The notes under the pieces: generated by a model
Databases searched by the model: none
Told to the model about the DNA's origin: nothing
What the model saw: the letters and a program-made list of their open reading frames with translations, nothing else
In this document: positions 52,803-63,064 of the stretch, one piece after another
Layout of the letters: every line of letters starts with the position of its first letter
Position numbering within the stretch: position 1 is the first letter of the stretch
Source: Variovorax sp. OV329
GTDB taxonomy: Bacteria > Pseudomonadota > Gammaproteobacteria > Burkholderiales > Burkholderiaceae_C
Assembly (NCBI RefSeq): GCF_900114785.1
Contig: NZ_FOUG01000005.1
Span: 310,001-374,000 of the forward strand
Reading direction: 5' to 3'
DNA length: 64,000 nucleotides
Translations under genes and position numbers: made by a program

Positions 52803-53744
52803 CTATTGTGCCAAGCCCATCTGACCCTTCACGAAGGCGACGAAGCGCTGCAGCGCGGGCTGCTCGCCTTCCACCGGCCACACCAGGCTGGTCTCGCAGG
52901 CCGGAAGCTGCACGCCCTTGCTCCGCCGGCCGGCCGCGAACTCGGCGGCGCGCCTGTAGACCACACCCTCGCGGCGGAACTGCGTGACGCTCTCGGGCAC
53001 CCAGGCCACGCCCAGGCCGCCCCACACGAGGTTGACGATGGTCTGCATCTGGATCGCTTCCTGCGCCACGCGCGGCACCAGGCCCGCCGCATGGTAGAGG
53101 CTGAAAATTGCGTCGTGCAGCGAAGGCACGATGCGCCGCGGGAAGATCACCAGCGGCTCGGCCAGCACCTCGGCCAGCTCGGGCTTGTCGGCCCGGGCCA
53201 GCGGATGCGCGGCCGGCAGCGCCAGCACGAGCGGCTCGCTGGCGACCGACATGCGCTGCAGGCCCGGCGGCGCGAAGCCGGGTGAATGAAGCATCAGGCC
53301 CGCATCGATCTCGCCGCGCGCGAAGGCTTCGAGTTGCACGTCGCCGGTGGCTTCGACCAGCTCCAGCGCGACCTGCGGGCTGCTGGCGCGGAAGTCGCGC
53401 ACCCAGGCGGGAAGCCGCTCGAAGCCGATGGTGGAGACGAAGGCCAACCGCACCCGGCCCAGCTCGCCCGCGGCAGCCGCCCTCGCCCGCCCCGGCAGCG
53501 CGCTGGCGCGCGCCAGCAACTCGCGCACCTCGGGCAGCAGCGCCTCGCCCGCCGGCGTGAGCGCCACCCGGCGGCGGTTGCGGTCGAAGAGCAGCACGCC
53601 CAGCGACTTCTCCAGCTGCGCGATGGCCTGCGTCACCGGCGGCTGCGTCATGTGCAGGCGGGCGGCGGCGCGGCCGAAATGCAGCTCCTCGGCCACCGCC
53701 AGGAACTGCCGCCACACCCGCAGGTCGATGCTGGGCTCACTCAT
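52803..53744 (-). CDS. LysR-family transcriptional regulator
   Basis: A 313-residue LysR regulator. The N-terminal helix-turn-helix is seen in [19 protein letters not shown] and [17 protein letters not shown]; the C-terminal effector domain follows ([17 protein letters not shown]). The gene is divergent from ilvD (104 bp between starts) so it could regulate ilvD, but nothing in the sequence proves that. It is 4 bp upstream of lgt on the same strand. Confidence 0.9.
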   Translation of the reverse strand: MSEPSIDLRVWRQFLAVAEELHFGRAAARLHMTQPPVTQAIAQLEKSLGVLLFDRNRRRVALTPAGEALLPEVRELLARASALPGRARAAAAGELGRVRLAFVSTIGFERLPAWVRDFRASSPQVALELVEATGDVQLEAFARGEIDAGLMLHSPGFAPPGLQRMSVASEPLVLALPAAHPLARADKPELAEVLAEPLVIFPRRIVPSLHDAIFSLYHAAGLVPRVAQEAIQMQTIVNLVWGGLGVAWVPESVTQFRREGVVYRRAAEFAAGRRSKGVQLPACETSLVWPVEGEQPALQRFVAFVKGQMGLAQ

Positions 53745-53848
53745 TCGCCAAGCATATCAGTGGCGCCTTGAAAATGGATTGGAAGCAATCAATGAACGCG
53801 CCGATACTTGGGGCCCCGCCCAGACAGCCCAGACATAGAGAGACCACG

Positions 53849-55543
53849 ATGGAAACCAAACCGATCCAGATCAACCGCCGCAGCGCCAACATCACCGAAG
53901 GCAAGGCGCGCGCCGCCAACCGCTCCATGTTCTATGCCATGGGCTACCAGGAGGGCGACTTCAAGAAGCCCATGGTGGGCGTGGCCAACGGCCACAGCAC
54001 CATCACCCCCTGCAACTCGGGCCTGCAGAAGCTGGCCGACGCGGCCATCGAGGGCATCGAGGAATCGGGCGGCAACGCCCAGGTGTTCGGCACGCCCACC
54101 ATCTCCGACGGCATGGCCATGGGCACCGAGGGCATGAAGTACTCGCTGGTCAGCCGCGAGGTCATCTCCGACTGCATCGAGACCTGCGTGGGCGGCCAGT
54201 GGATGGACGGCGTGGTGGTGGTCGGCGGCTGCGACAAGAACATGCCGGGCGGCATGATGGGCATGCTGCGCGCCAACGTGCCGGCCATCTACGTCTACGG
54301 CGGCACCATCCTGCCGGGCAAGTGGAAGGGCCAGGACCTGAACATCGTGAGCGTGTTCGAGGCCGTGGGCGAGAACGCCGCCGGCAAGATCAGCGACCAG
54401 GAACTCAAGGACATCGAGCAGCACGCCATCCCCGGCACCGGCTCGTGTGGCGGCATGTACACCGCCAACACCATGTCCAGCGCCTTCGAGGCCCTGGGCA
54501 TGTCCCTGCCCTATTCCTCGACCATGGCCAACCCGCACGACGAGAAGCAGAACTCGGCCAAGGAATCGGCCAAGGTGCTGATCGAGGCGATCAAGAAGGA
54601 CATCAAGCCGCGCGACATCGTCACCCGGAAGGCGATCGAGAACGCGGTGGCGGTGATCATGGCCACCGGCGGCTCGACCAACGCGGTGCTGCACTTCCTG
54701 GCCATCGCGCACGCGGCCGGCGTGGAATGGACCATCGACGACTTCGAGCGCATGCGCAAGAAGGTGCCGGTGATCTGCGACCTCAAGCCCAGCGGCAAGT
54801 ACCTGGCCGTCGACCTGCACGTGGCGGGTGGCATTCCGCAGGTGATGAAGATCCTGCTGAACGCGGGCCTGCTGCATGGCGACTGCCTCACCATCACCGG
54901 CAAGACCATCGCCGAGACGCTGGCCGACGTGCCGGATGCGCCGCGCGCCGACCAGGACGTGATCCGTCCCATCGACAAGCCCATGTACGCGCAAGGCCAC
55001 CTGGCGATCCTCAAAGGCAACCTCTCGCCCGAAGGCGCCGTGGCCAAGATCACCGGCCTGAAGAACCCCGTCATCACCGGCCCGGCGCGCGTGTTCGACG
55101 ACGAGCAGTCGGCCCTGAAGGCCATCCTGGACGGCAGGATCAAGGCCGGCGACGTGATGGTGCTGCGCTACCTCGGCCCCAAGGGCGGCCCGGGCATGCC
55201 CGAGATGCTGGCGCCCACGGGCGCACTGATCGGTGCCGGCCTGGGCGAAAGCGTGGGCCTCATCACCGACGGCCGCTTCTCCGGCGGCACCTGGGGCATG
55301 GTGGTGGGCCACGTGGCGCCCGAAGCGGCGGCCGGCGGCAACATCGCCTTCGTGAACGAAGGCGACTCGATCACCATCGACGCGCTGCAACTCAAGCTGG
55401 AACTGAACGTGCCCGAAGCCGAGCTGGCCAAGCGCCGCGAAGGCTGGACGCCGCCGGCGCCGCGCTACACCCGTGGCGTGCAGGCCAAGTTCGCCTTCAA
55501 CGCTTCCAGCGCCAGTTCGGGCGCGGTGCTCGACAACTACTGA
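53849..55543 (+). CDS. ilvD: dihydroxy-acid dehydratase
   Basis: A 564-residue Fe-S dehydratase of valine, isoleucine and pantothenate synthesis. Three cluster cysteines are visible: Cys55 in TPCNSGLQ, Cys128 in GGCDKNMPG and Cys200 in [12 protein letters not shown]. With three cysteines it resembles the [2Fe-2S] class of IlvD rather than the [4Fe-4S] E. coli type (616 residues). ATG 53849 is taken; the frame is open upstream to 53768 but unconserved. The ATG is preceded by AGAGAGA. Confidence 0.96.
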   Translation: METKPIQINRRSANITEGKARAANRSMFYAMGYQEGDFKKPMVGVANGHSTITPCNSGLQKLADAAIEGIEESGGNAQVFGTPTISDGMAMGTEGMKYSLVSREVISDCIETCVGGQWMDGVVVVGGCDKNMPGGMMGMLRANVPAIYVYGGTILPGKWKGQDLNIVSVFEAVGENAAGKISDQELKDIEQHAIPGTGSCGGMYTANTMSSAFEALGMSLPYSSTMANPHDEKQNSAKESAKVLIEAIKKDIKPRDIVTRKAIENAVAVIMATGGSTNAVLHFLAIAHAAGVEWTIDDFERMRKKVPVICDLKPSGKYLAVDLHVAGGIPQVMKILLNAGLLHGDCLTITGKTIAETLADVPDAPRADQDVIRPIDKPMYAQGHLAILKGNLSPEGAVAKITGLKNPVITGPARVFDDEQSALKAILDGRIKAGDVMVLRYLGPKGGPGMPEMLAPTGALIGAGLGESVGLITDGRFSGGTWGMVVGHVAPEAAAGGNIAFVNEGDSITIDALQLKLELNVPEAELAKRREGWTPPAPRYTRGVQAKFAFNASSASSGAVLDNY

Positions 55544-55554
55544 GCCGAGCCGTG

Positions 55555-55580
55555 CCGGGAGTGACCCCGCTCACTCCCGG
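55555..55580. terminator. hairpin between convergent ilvD and Bug receptor genes
   Basis: CCGGGAGTGA (55555-55564), loop CCCCGC, TCACTCCCGG (55571-55580): a perfect 10-bp stem whose right arm contains the stop codon of the receptor gene. There is no T-tract. Confidence 0.55.
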
Positions 55581-56557
55581 ATGTTGGCGAACTTGACGAT
55601 GTCGGCGTACTTGCGCTGGTCGTCGCGCAGCATCTTGGCCAGGTCTTCATTGCCCGAGGGCGCCAGCACGCCGCTGCCCTCCATCCGGTTGCGGAACGCG
55701 GGCTCGGCCAAGCCCGTACGCAGGGCATCGGCCAGCTGCTTCGCAATCTCGGGCGGCAGGCCGCGCGGCGCCATCATTGCGTACCAGCCGGAGAGGTCGA
55801 AGCCCTTGAGCTGAGGCGTTTCGGCCAAGGCCGGCACCTGCCCCAGCGTGGGAAAGCGCTTCTGCGAGGTGACGGCCAGCGGCGTGATGCGACCGCTCGC
55901 GATGAAGGGCGCTGCGCCGGTGGGCGACATGACGGCGAAGTCCAGCGTGCCGCCCACCAGGTCGCTGCTGAGCGAAGCCGTGCCGCGGTACGGGATGTGG
56001 GTCATGAACAGGCCCGCGCGCTCCTTGAGCAGTTCCGCCGCCAGGTGCAGCGTCGAGCCCACGCCCGAGCTGCCGTAGCTGTACTTGCCCGGATTGCGCT
56101 TGACCAGCGCGATGAACTCGTCGATGTTCTTCACCGGCACCTTGGGGCTGGCCACGAGCACGACCGCAGAGCTGCCGAGCATGCCGACGGGCGTCATGTC
56201 CCGGATCCCGTCGTACTTCTGCGCCGGGTTGACCAGGCCCGTGCCGATCAGTTCGTTGCTGGAGCCCGCCAGCAGCGTGTAGCCGTCGGCCGGGCTGTTG
56301 ACCAGCCGCTGCGCCGCCAGCGAGCCCGCCGCGCCTGGCGCGTTCTCAACCACCACCGTCGCGCCGAGCTTTGCCGAGAGGATGTCGGCCGCCACGCGGC
56401 CCACCATGTCCACCGAGCCGCCGGGCGCATAGCCGATCAGGATCTTGATCGGCTTGGCGGGATAGCCCTTCTGGGCCAAGGCAGGCACGCTCGCCAGGGG
56501 GCCGGACAAGGCGATCAAAGCCAGCGCAGCGCGGCGCGAGACGACAGGAGTGGGCAT
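55571..56557 (-). CDS. Bug/TctC-family solute-binding receptor
   Basis: A 328-residue periplasmic receptor. The N-terminal twin-arginine-like signal (VVSRRAALALIAL) ends near VPALAQ; the mature start YPAKPIKILIGYAPGGSVD is typical. No permease genes are adjacent. It is 35 bp downstream of the M20 amidohydrolase on the same strand, so the two probably form an operon, and the receptor may bring in the amide or peptide substrate or its product. Confidence 0.88.
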   Translation of the reverse strand: MPTPVVSRRAALALIALSGPLASVPALAQKGYPAKPIKILIGYAPGGSVDMVGRVAADILSAKLGATVVVENAPGAAGSLAAQRLVNSPADGYTLLAGSSNELIGTGLVNPAQKYDGIRDMTPVGMLGSSAVVLVASPKVPVKNIDEFIALVKRNPGKYSYGSSGVGSTLHLAAELLKERAGLFMTHIPYRGTASLSSDLVGGTLDFAVMSPTGAAPFIASGRITPLAVTSQKRFPTLGQVPALAETPQLKGFDLSGWYAMMAPRGLPPEIAKQLADALRTGLAEPAFRNRMEGSGVLAPSGNEDLAKMLRDDQRKYADIVKFANIRE

Positions 56558-56592
56558 GGAGCAGGAGGGCGTAGGTAAAAGAAAGGAAGTCG

Positions 56593-57807
56593 TCAGGCGG
56601 ACTGCAGGAAGCGCCGCACCAGCTGCACCCAGTAGCTCGCCGCGATGGGCAGCATGGCGTCGTTGAAGTCGTAGCCAGGGTTGTGGACCATGCAGCCGCC
56701 GGTGGCGTGGTGCTCGCCGGTGCCGTTGCCGACGATGAGGTAGCTGCCCGGGCATTTCTCGAGCATGAAGGAGAAGTCCTCGCTCCCTGTCAGCGGCGCC
56801 AGCTCGGGAAGCAGGCCGTCCTCGCCCAGCCAGTCCAGCGCCACCTCGCGGGCAAAGCGGGTGGGAGCCTCGTCGTTGACCAGCGCGGGGTAGCGCCAGT
56901 GGTAGTCCACCTCCGCCTGCACGCCCAGCGTGACGGCCTGCGCCTTCACCAGCTCGGTGATGCGCTCGCGCAGCATCGCGCGCACCTCGGGGCGGTAGGC
57001 CCTTACCGTCAGGCGCATCAGCACGCTGTCGGGAATCACGTTGGGCGCATCGCCGCCGCGGATGGCACCGACCGAGACCACCGCCATGTCGCGCGGGTCG
57101 ACGTTGCGCGAGACGATGGTCTGCAGCGCGATGACGATGTGCGCCGCCGCCACCACCGGGTCGCAGGACTGGTGCGGCGCCGAGCCGTGGCCGCCCTTGC
57201 CCTTCACTGTGACGGTCACCGAGTCGGACGACGCCATGAACGAGCCGGACTTGAAGCCGAACTTGCCCACCGGGAAGCCCGGCATGTTGTGCAGCGCAAA
57301 GACGGCGTCGCAGGGGAAGCGGTCGAACAGTCCCTCCTCCACCATTCGCCGGCCGCCGCCCAGGCCCTCCTCGGCCGGCTGGAAGATGAGATTGAGCGTG
57401 CCGTCGAAGCTGCGCTCCTGCGCGATGCAGCGCGCGGCGGCCAGCAGGATGGCCGTGTGGCCGTCGTGGCCGCAGGCGTGCATCTTGCCGGGCACGCGGC
57501 TGGCGTAGGGCACGCCGGTGGCCTCGTGGATGGGCAGCGCGTCCATGTCGGCGCGGATGCCCAGTCGCCGGGTGCCCTGGCCGAGCTTCAGGCTGCCCAC
57601 CACGCCGGTGCCGGCGAGGCCCTGGTGCACCTCGTAGCCCCAGCTTCTCAAGCGCTCGGCGACCAGCGCGCTGGTGTCGAATTCCTCGAAGGCAAGCTCG
57701 GGGTTGGCATGGATCTGGTGCCGCACCGACACCATCTCGGCAGCAATGTCACGCACGCTGGGGAGCACGTGCTCCGCGCCGGCGGCGTCCTGGATTCGAA
57801 AAGTCAT
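56593..57807 (-). CDS. M20-family amidohydrolase
   Basis: A 404-residue metallo-hydrolase of the M20D group (hippurate hydrolase / N-acyl-amino-acid amidohydrolase type). Conserved metal-binding parts are MHACGHDGHTAI, FQPAEEGLGGG, ALHNMPG and GSEDFSFML. ATG 57807 (MTFRIQDAAG) is chosen over the open frame to 57831. Divergent from the second LysR gene (93 bp apart). The substrate is unknown. Confidence 0.9.
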   Translation of the reverse strand: MTFRIQDAAGAEHVLPSVRDIAAEMVSVRHQIHANPELAFEEFDTSALVAERLRSWGYEVHQGLAGTGVVGSLKLGQGTRRLGIRADMDALPIHEATGVPYASRVPGKMHACGHDGHTAILLAAARCIAQERSFDGTLNLIFQPAEEGLGGGRRMVEEGLFDRFPCDAVFALHNMPGFPVGKFGFKSGSFMASSDSVTVTVKGKGGHGSAPHQSCDPVVAAAHIVIALQTIVSRNVDPRDMAVVSVGAIRGGDAPNVIPDSVLMRLTVRAYRPEVRAMLRERITELVKAQAVTLGVQAEVDYHWRYPALVNDEAPTRFAREVALDWLGEDGLLPELAPLTGSEDFSFMLEKCPGSYLIVGNGTGEHHATGGCMVHNPGYDFNDAMLPIAASYWVQLVRRFLQSA

Positions 57808-57842
57808 GCGCCGCAGTCTAGGAAGACCCATCGGCGCAGGTC

Positions 57843-57881
57843 AGACAGGCCGCGCCCGTCACCGTTCAATATTGCCTGTCT
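57843..57881. promoter_or_regulatory. inverted repeat between divergent LysR and amidohydrolase genes
   Basis: AGACAGGC (57843-57850) and GCCTGTCT (57874-57881) are perfect complements with a 23-bp spacer that contains CAATATTG. Location midway between divergent genes suits a LysR operator. Confidence 0.5.
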
Positions 57882-57884
57882 TTC

Positions 57885-57898
57885 GCCGAATAATCGGC
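57885..57898. promoter_or_regulatory. palindrome immediately upstream of the LysR start
   Basis: GCCGA-ATAA-TCGGC is a perfect 5-bp inverted repeat 3 bp before the ATG at 57901. It may be an autoregulatory operator. No clear Shine-Dalgarno sequence lies between it and the ATG. Confidence 0.45.
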
Positions 57899-57900
57899 AC

Positions 57901-58902
57901 ATGAAACTCCAGCAGCTGCGCTACCTTGCCACCGTGGCTTCCGAAGGCAGCATTCGCGCCGCGGCACGCGCACTGGGCGTGAGCCAGGCCACCGTGACGC
58001 AGGCCCTGCGCGAGCTCGAGGCGCATGCGGGCGTGGCCCTTCTCACCCGGCATGGGCAAGGCGTGGGCTTCACGCCGGCGGGGCAGGACCTGCTGGGGCA
58101 TGCGCAGCGCGTTGCGACCCAGCTGCGCGAGGCCGAAGACAGCCTGGCCCGCCACCGCGACGCCAAGGCGCCGCAGCGGCTGTCGGTGGGCGTCACGCCC
58201 TGGATCGCGCAGACGCTGCTGTCCTCGGTGGTGCCGGTGTTCCGCCGGCAGATGCCGCATGTGCGCCTGGAGCTTTACGACGGCGTCGCCGCCGTGGCCT
58301 ACCCCAAGCTGCGTGACGGCAGCCTGGACCTGATGATCGGCCGCATCGCGAACGATGCGGCCATGCAGAGCCTGCAGGCCGCGCCCATCTTCAGCTACGA
58401 GATGACGGTGGTGGCCCGCCGCGGCCATCCGCGCAGCGGCGCCCGCTCGATGGCAGAGCTGCTGGAAGACGACTGGATCCTCAACTACGGCCCCGCCGAG
58501 GAAGATGTGCTGATGGACATCCTTTTCTGCCAGCACGGCCTACAGCCGCCGCGCCAACGGGTGCACCTGGCGCATTCGGCGGCCGTGATCATGACGCTGG
58601 TGCAGCAGACCGACATGCTGAGCTTCTGCCCCTGGCCGCTGGTGGAGACCGAGGCCCTGCGCGCGCGCATCTCGGCGCTGCAGCTCAAGGAGCGCTTCCA
58701 GAACAACACCGTGGGCGTGGTCCGGCGCTCGGGTGAAACGCCAACGCCGGCGGCACGCTGCTTCGTCTCGCTGTTCCTCGATCAGGTGCGCGCCTGGCTT
58801 TCCTCGGGGCAACTGGAGATGCGGCGCGTGCTGCATTCGGTCGACATCCTGGATGCCGCCGTCTGGCGCGAGGATGGCGGCAGCGCGCCGCCCATCAACT
58901 GA
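57901..58902 (+). CDS. LysR-family transcriptional regulator
   Basis: A 333-residue LysR regulator. The helix-turn-helix is MKLQQLRYLATVASEGSI followed by RAAARALGVSQATVTQALREL. The effector domain spans about 92-300. It resembles regulators of the TsaR/CynR group. It is divergent from the amidohydrolase-Bug operon, which it probably controls; two inverted repeats lie between. Confidence 0.9.
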   Translation: MKLQQLRYLATVASEGSIRAAARALGVSQATVTQALRELEAHAGVALLTRHGQGVGFTPAGQDLLGHAQRVATQLREAEDSLARHRDAKAPQRLSVGVTPWIAQTLLSSVVPVFRRQMPHVRLELYDGVAAVAYPKLRDGSLDLMIGRIANDAAMQSLQAAPIFSYEMTVVARRGHPRSGARSMAELLEDDWILNYGPAEEDVLMDILFCQHGLQPPRQRVHLAHSAAVIMTLVQQTDMLSFCPWPLVETEALRARISALQLKERFQNNTVGVVRRSGETPTPAARCFVSLFLDQVRAWLSSGQLEMRRVLHSVDILDAAVWREDGGSAPPIN

Positions 58903-58911
58903 AGTCCCGAA

Positions 58912-59163
58912 TCAACGCCGCTTGCGCGACCGGGCGTTGAGCATGCCCAGCTGGCTGCGCTGGCGCTCGATGCGGTCCTGCTTGCGCTCGTCCTCGCGCT
59001 GCACCGCCTTGCGCTTCGTGTAGCCCGACCAGTCGGCCCAGGCCCACCAGGCCATGGCCAGCCCGAAAGGCGCCAGCACGACGAGCCAGGACCAGTTGGC
59101 CACCGGACCGATCTCCAGCAACTTCAGCGCAATGGCCAGAATGCCCAGGCCCAGGAACCACAT
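58912..59163 (-). CDS. small Trp-rich membrane protein (TIGR04438 type)
   Basis: An 83-residue protein with two TM segments (MWFLGLGILAIALKLLEIG; ANWSWLVVLAPFGLAMAWW) rich in Trp, followed by a basic tail (TKRKAVQREDERKQDRIE, then RKRR). It matches the TIGR04438 description of small Trp-rich proteins of Burkholderiales. Function unknown. Confidence 0.82.
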   Translation of the reverse strand: MWFLGLGILAIALKLLEIGPVANWSWLVVLAPFGLAMAWWAWADWSGYTKRKAVQREDERKQDRIERQRSQLGMLNARSRKRR

Positions 59164-59272
59164 CGCTCTACCCTCCGGGATTTGTGTATCGACGCCACCG
59201 CGCGGCCCTGCCTAAAATGCGCGAAAACGGTTGTTGCCAACTGTAGCGCAGCCCCGAGCCGAGAGAACCCCC

Positions 59273-59578
59273 ATGAAGAACGCACTGTTGTTTTTGTCAC
59301 TTTCCGCCGGCCTGGCTGCTCCCGCCATGGCCGATCTGCAACTGGCCACCTCGAAGAACTGCATGGCTTGCCATGCGGTCGACAAGAAGGTGATCGGCCC
59401 CTCCTTCAAGGACGTGGCCGCCAAGTACAAGGACGACAAGGCAGCGGCCGACATGCTCGCCGGCAAGATCCTCAAGGGCGGCTCCGGCGTGTGGGGCCCG
59501 ATCCCCATGCCGGCCAACACCCAGGTCAGCGAGGCGGAAGCCAAGAAGCTGGCCGCCTGGGTGCTGACGATCAAGTAA
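59273..59578 (+). CDS. class I c-type cytochrome
   Basis: A 101-residue periplasmic monohaem cytochrome c551-like protein. The signal peptide is MKNALLFLSLSAGLAAPAMA. The haem motif is CMACH (Cys30, Cys33, His34) and the distal Met is in GPIPMPANTQVS. It presumably carries electrons in the respiratory chain. ATG 59273 is chosen since it begins the signal peptide. Confidence 0.93.
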   Translation: MKNALLFLSLSAGLAAPAMADLQLATSKNCMACHAVDKKVIGPSFKDVAAKYKDDKAAADMLAGKILKGGSGVWGPIPMPANTQVSEAEAKKLAAWVLTIK

Positions 59579-59592
59579 GGGCGCGAGCGCCC
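59579..59592. terminator. short hairpin between cytochrome c and LapA-like genes
   Basis: GGGCGC (59579-59584) and GCGCCC (59587-59592), followed on the plus strand by CTCTTGTT. It lies in the 21-bp gap between convergent genes. Confidence 0.4.
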
Positions 59593-59599
59593 CTCTTGT

Positions 59600-60100
59600 T
59601 CAAAGCTGAGGGTTGATGTCCGCCGGCGCGCCGCGGCGCTCGATGCGGTCTTCCAGCTGGCCGATGTGCGCGGCCACGCTGTTGTCGGACTGGTCCACAC
59701 GCGCCTTGACGCTGGCCTCCAGCTGCTCGATGCGCGCGGACAGCCGCGACAGCAGCTCTGCGTTGCGGGCGGAGCGGGCCTGCTCCTGGGCATCGAGGTA
59801 GGTGCGCAGTTCGGTGAAGCGCGAGGCCTCGGCCTTGTCGGCGAGGTCGCGCTGGACCTGCATTTCCTTGCTGTGCCGGCGGGTTTCCAGCATGACGCTG
59901 CCCTGCAGGTAGAACACGTAGGCCAGGCTGGCCACGGCCAGCAGGGCCGTCAGGCCCAGCATCACCAGCCCGAGCGGTGCCGTCACCTGCATGAAGCCCA
60001 GGGACATGACGGTGGGCTGCACGAGCAGCCCCCAGTTCAACGCAGCCAGCGCAGCGATGAGCAGCACGACGACGAGCATGAATCCAGTGCGCAGGCTCAT
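59600..60100 (-). CDS. LapA-like membrane protein with coiled-coil tail
   Basis: A 166-residue inner-membrane protein. Two TM helices (about 7-27 and 43-65) are followed by a long cytoplasmic coiled coil (about 70-150). This architecture fits the LapA/YciS family, but similarity is weak and the assignment is tentative. Upstream is the acs gene on the same strand, 91 bp away. Confidence 0.65.
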   Translation of the reverse strand: MSLRTGFMLVVVLLIAALAALNWGLLVQPTVMSLGFMQVTAPLGLVMLGLTALLAVASLAYVFYLQGSVMLETRRHSKEMQVQRDLADKAEASRFTELRTYLDAQEQARSARNAELLSRLSARIEQLEASVKARVDQSDNSVAAHIGQLEDRIERRGAPADINPQL

Positions 60101-60155
60101 TCGTCACCTCCTGATTTCTAGTTTCTGGAGTGCCGTTTGTAACGCACTTCGGCAC

Positions 60156-60178
60156 GGGCCCGTGTCGGACACGGGCCC
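60156..60178 (-). terminator. hairpin downstream of acs
   Basis: GGGCCCGTGTC (60156-60166) and GACACGGGCCC (60168-60178) form an 11-bp perfect stem with a one-base nominal loop (really a 4-base loop). It lies 13 bp after the acs stop; no T-tract follows. Confidence 0.5.
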
Positions 60179-60191
60179 GCTGCGCGGCCGC

Positions 60192-62198
<2,007 letters not shown>

Positions 62199-62384
62199 TG
62201 CGCTTGCCTCCAGTTCTTTGTGTGGGATTGCGACCGGAATATGGCGGCCGGGTCTTACGGGCCACTGACGCTGCATGGTAGCCGCAGCCAAAGGGTCATC
62301 GGGAAGCGGCGCCAGCGCCACCTTAGAATCCCGGGCTGTTGCGCCCCGACCCCGGGGCGCTGCCGTCTCCCAGTTTCCAATCCC

Positions 62385-63005
62385 ATGGCACGCCCCGACC
62401 CCACCGACACCCCAGTGAGCCGCTCGTCGCCGATGCGCCCCCTGCCCAAGATCATCTTCGCCAGCCGCTGGCTGCAACTGCCCCTGTACCTGGGGCTCAT
62501 CGTGGCACAGGGCGTGTACGTGATGCACTTCCTGGTCGAGCTGCTGCACCTGGTCGAGGCCGCCTTCGGCAGCCAGACGGCGCTGCAGATGCTCGTCAGC
62601 AGCATCGGCTACAAGACCGATGTGGAGATCACCTCGCTGAACGAGACGGTGATCATGCTGGTCGTGCTGGCACTCATCGACGTGGTGATGATCTCCAACC
62701 TGCTGATCATGGTGATCGTGGGCGGCTACGAGACCTTCGTCAGCCGCATGGACCTGCGCGGCCACCCCGACCAGCCCGAGTGGCTGAGCCACGTGAACGC
62801 CTCGGTGCTGAAGGTGAAGCTGGCGATGTCGATCATCGGCATCAGCTCCATCCACCTGCTCAAGACCTTCATCAACGCCGACAACTATTCGGAGAAGGCA
62901 CTGATCGCGCAGACCGCGATCCACATCACCTTCCTGCTGTCGGCCATGGCCATTGCCTACACCGACAAGATCATGATGAGCGGCTCGGGCAACAACAAGC
63001 ATTGA
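62385..63005 (+). CDS. YqhA/TIGR00645-family membrane protein
   Basis: A 206-residue inner-membrane protein with four TM segments (about 34-54, 84-112, 135-160, 176-195). [18 protein letters not shown] and [14 protein letters not shown] are conserved in the UPF0114 (YqhA, TIGR00645) family. Function unknown. It is divergent from acs (186 bp between starts). Confidence 0.9.
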   Translation: MARPDPTDTPVSRSSPMRPLPKIIFASRWLQLPLYLGLIVAQGVYVMHFLVELLHLVEAAFGSQTALQMLVSSIGYKTDVEITSLNETVIMLVVLALIDVVMISNLLIMVIVGGYETFVSRMDLRGHPDQPEWLSHVNASVLKVKLAMSIIGISSIHLLKTFINADNYSEKALIAQTAIHITFLLSAMAIAYTDKIMMSGSGNNKH

Positions 63006-63015
63006 ACAGAAGATA

Positions 63016-63047
63016 ACGGGGCGCCTAGGGCGCCCCGTCCTTCTTTT
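63016..63047 (+). terminator. intrinsic terminator after the YqhA-like gene
   Basis: ACGGGGCGCC (63016-63025), loop TAG, GGCGCCCCGT (63029-63038), then CCTTCTTTT. It lies 10 bp after the stop, between this gene and the convergent fumC. Confidence 0.9.
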
Positions 63048-63064
63048 GGGTGGACTGTGGCTGG

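Noticed and set aside
53768-53848. Extension of ilvD to the ATG at 53768
   Set aside because: The added 27 residues are not part of the IlvD family, and AGAGAGA precedes the ATG at 53849.
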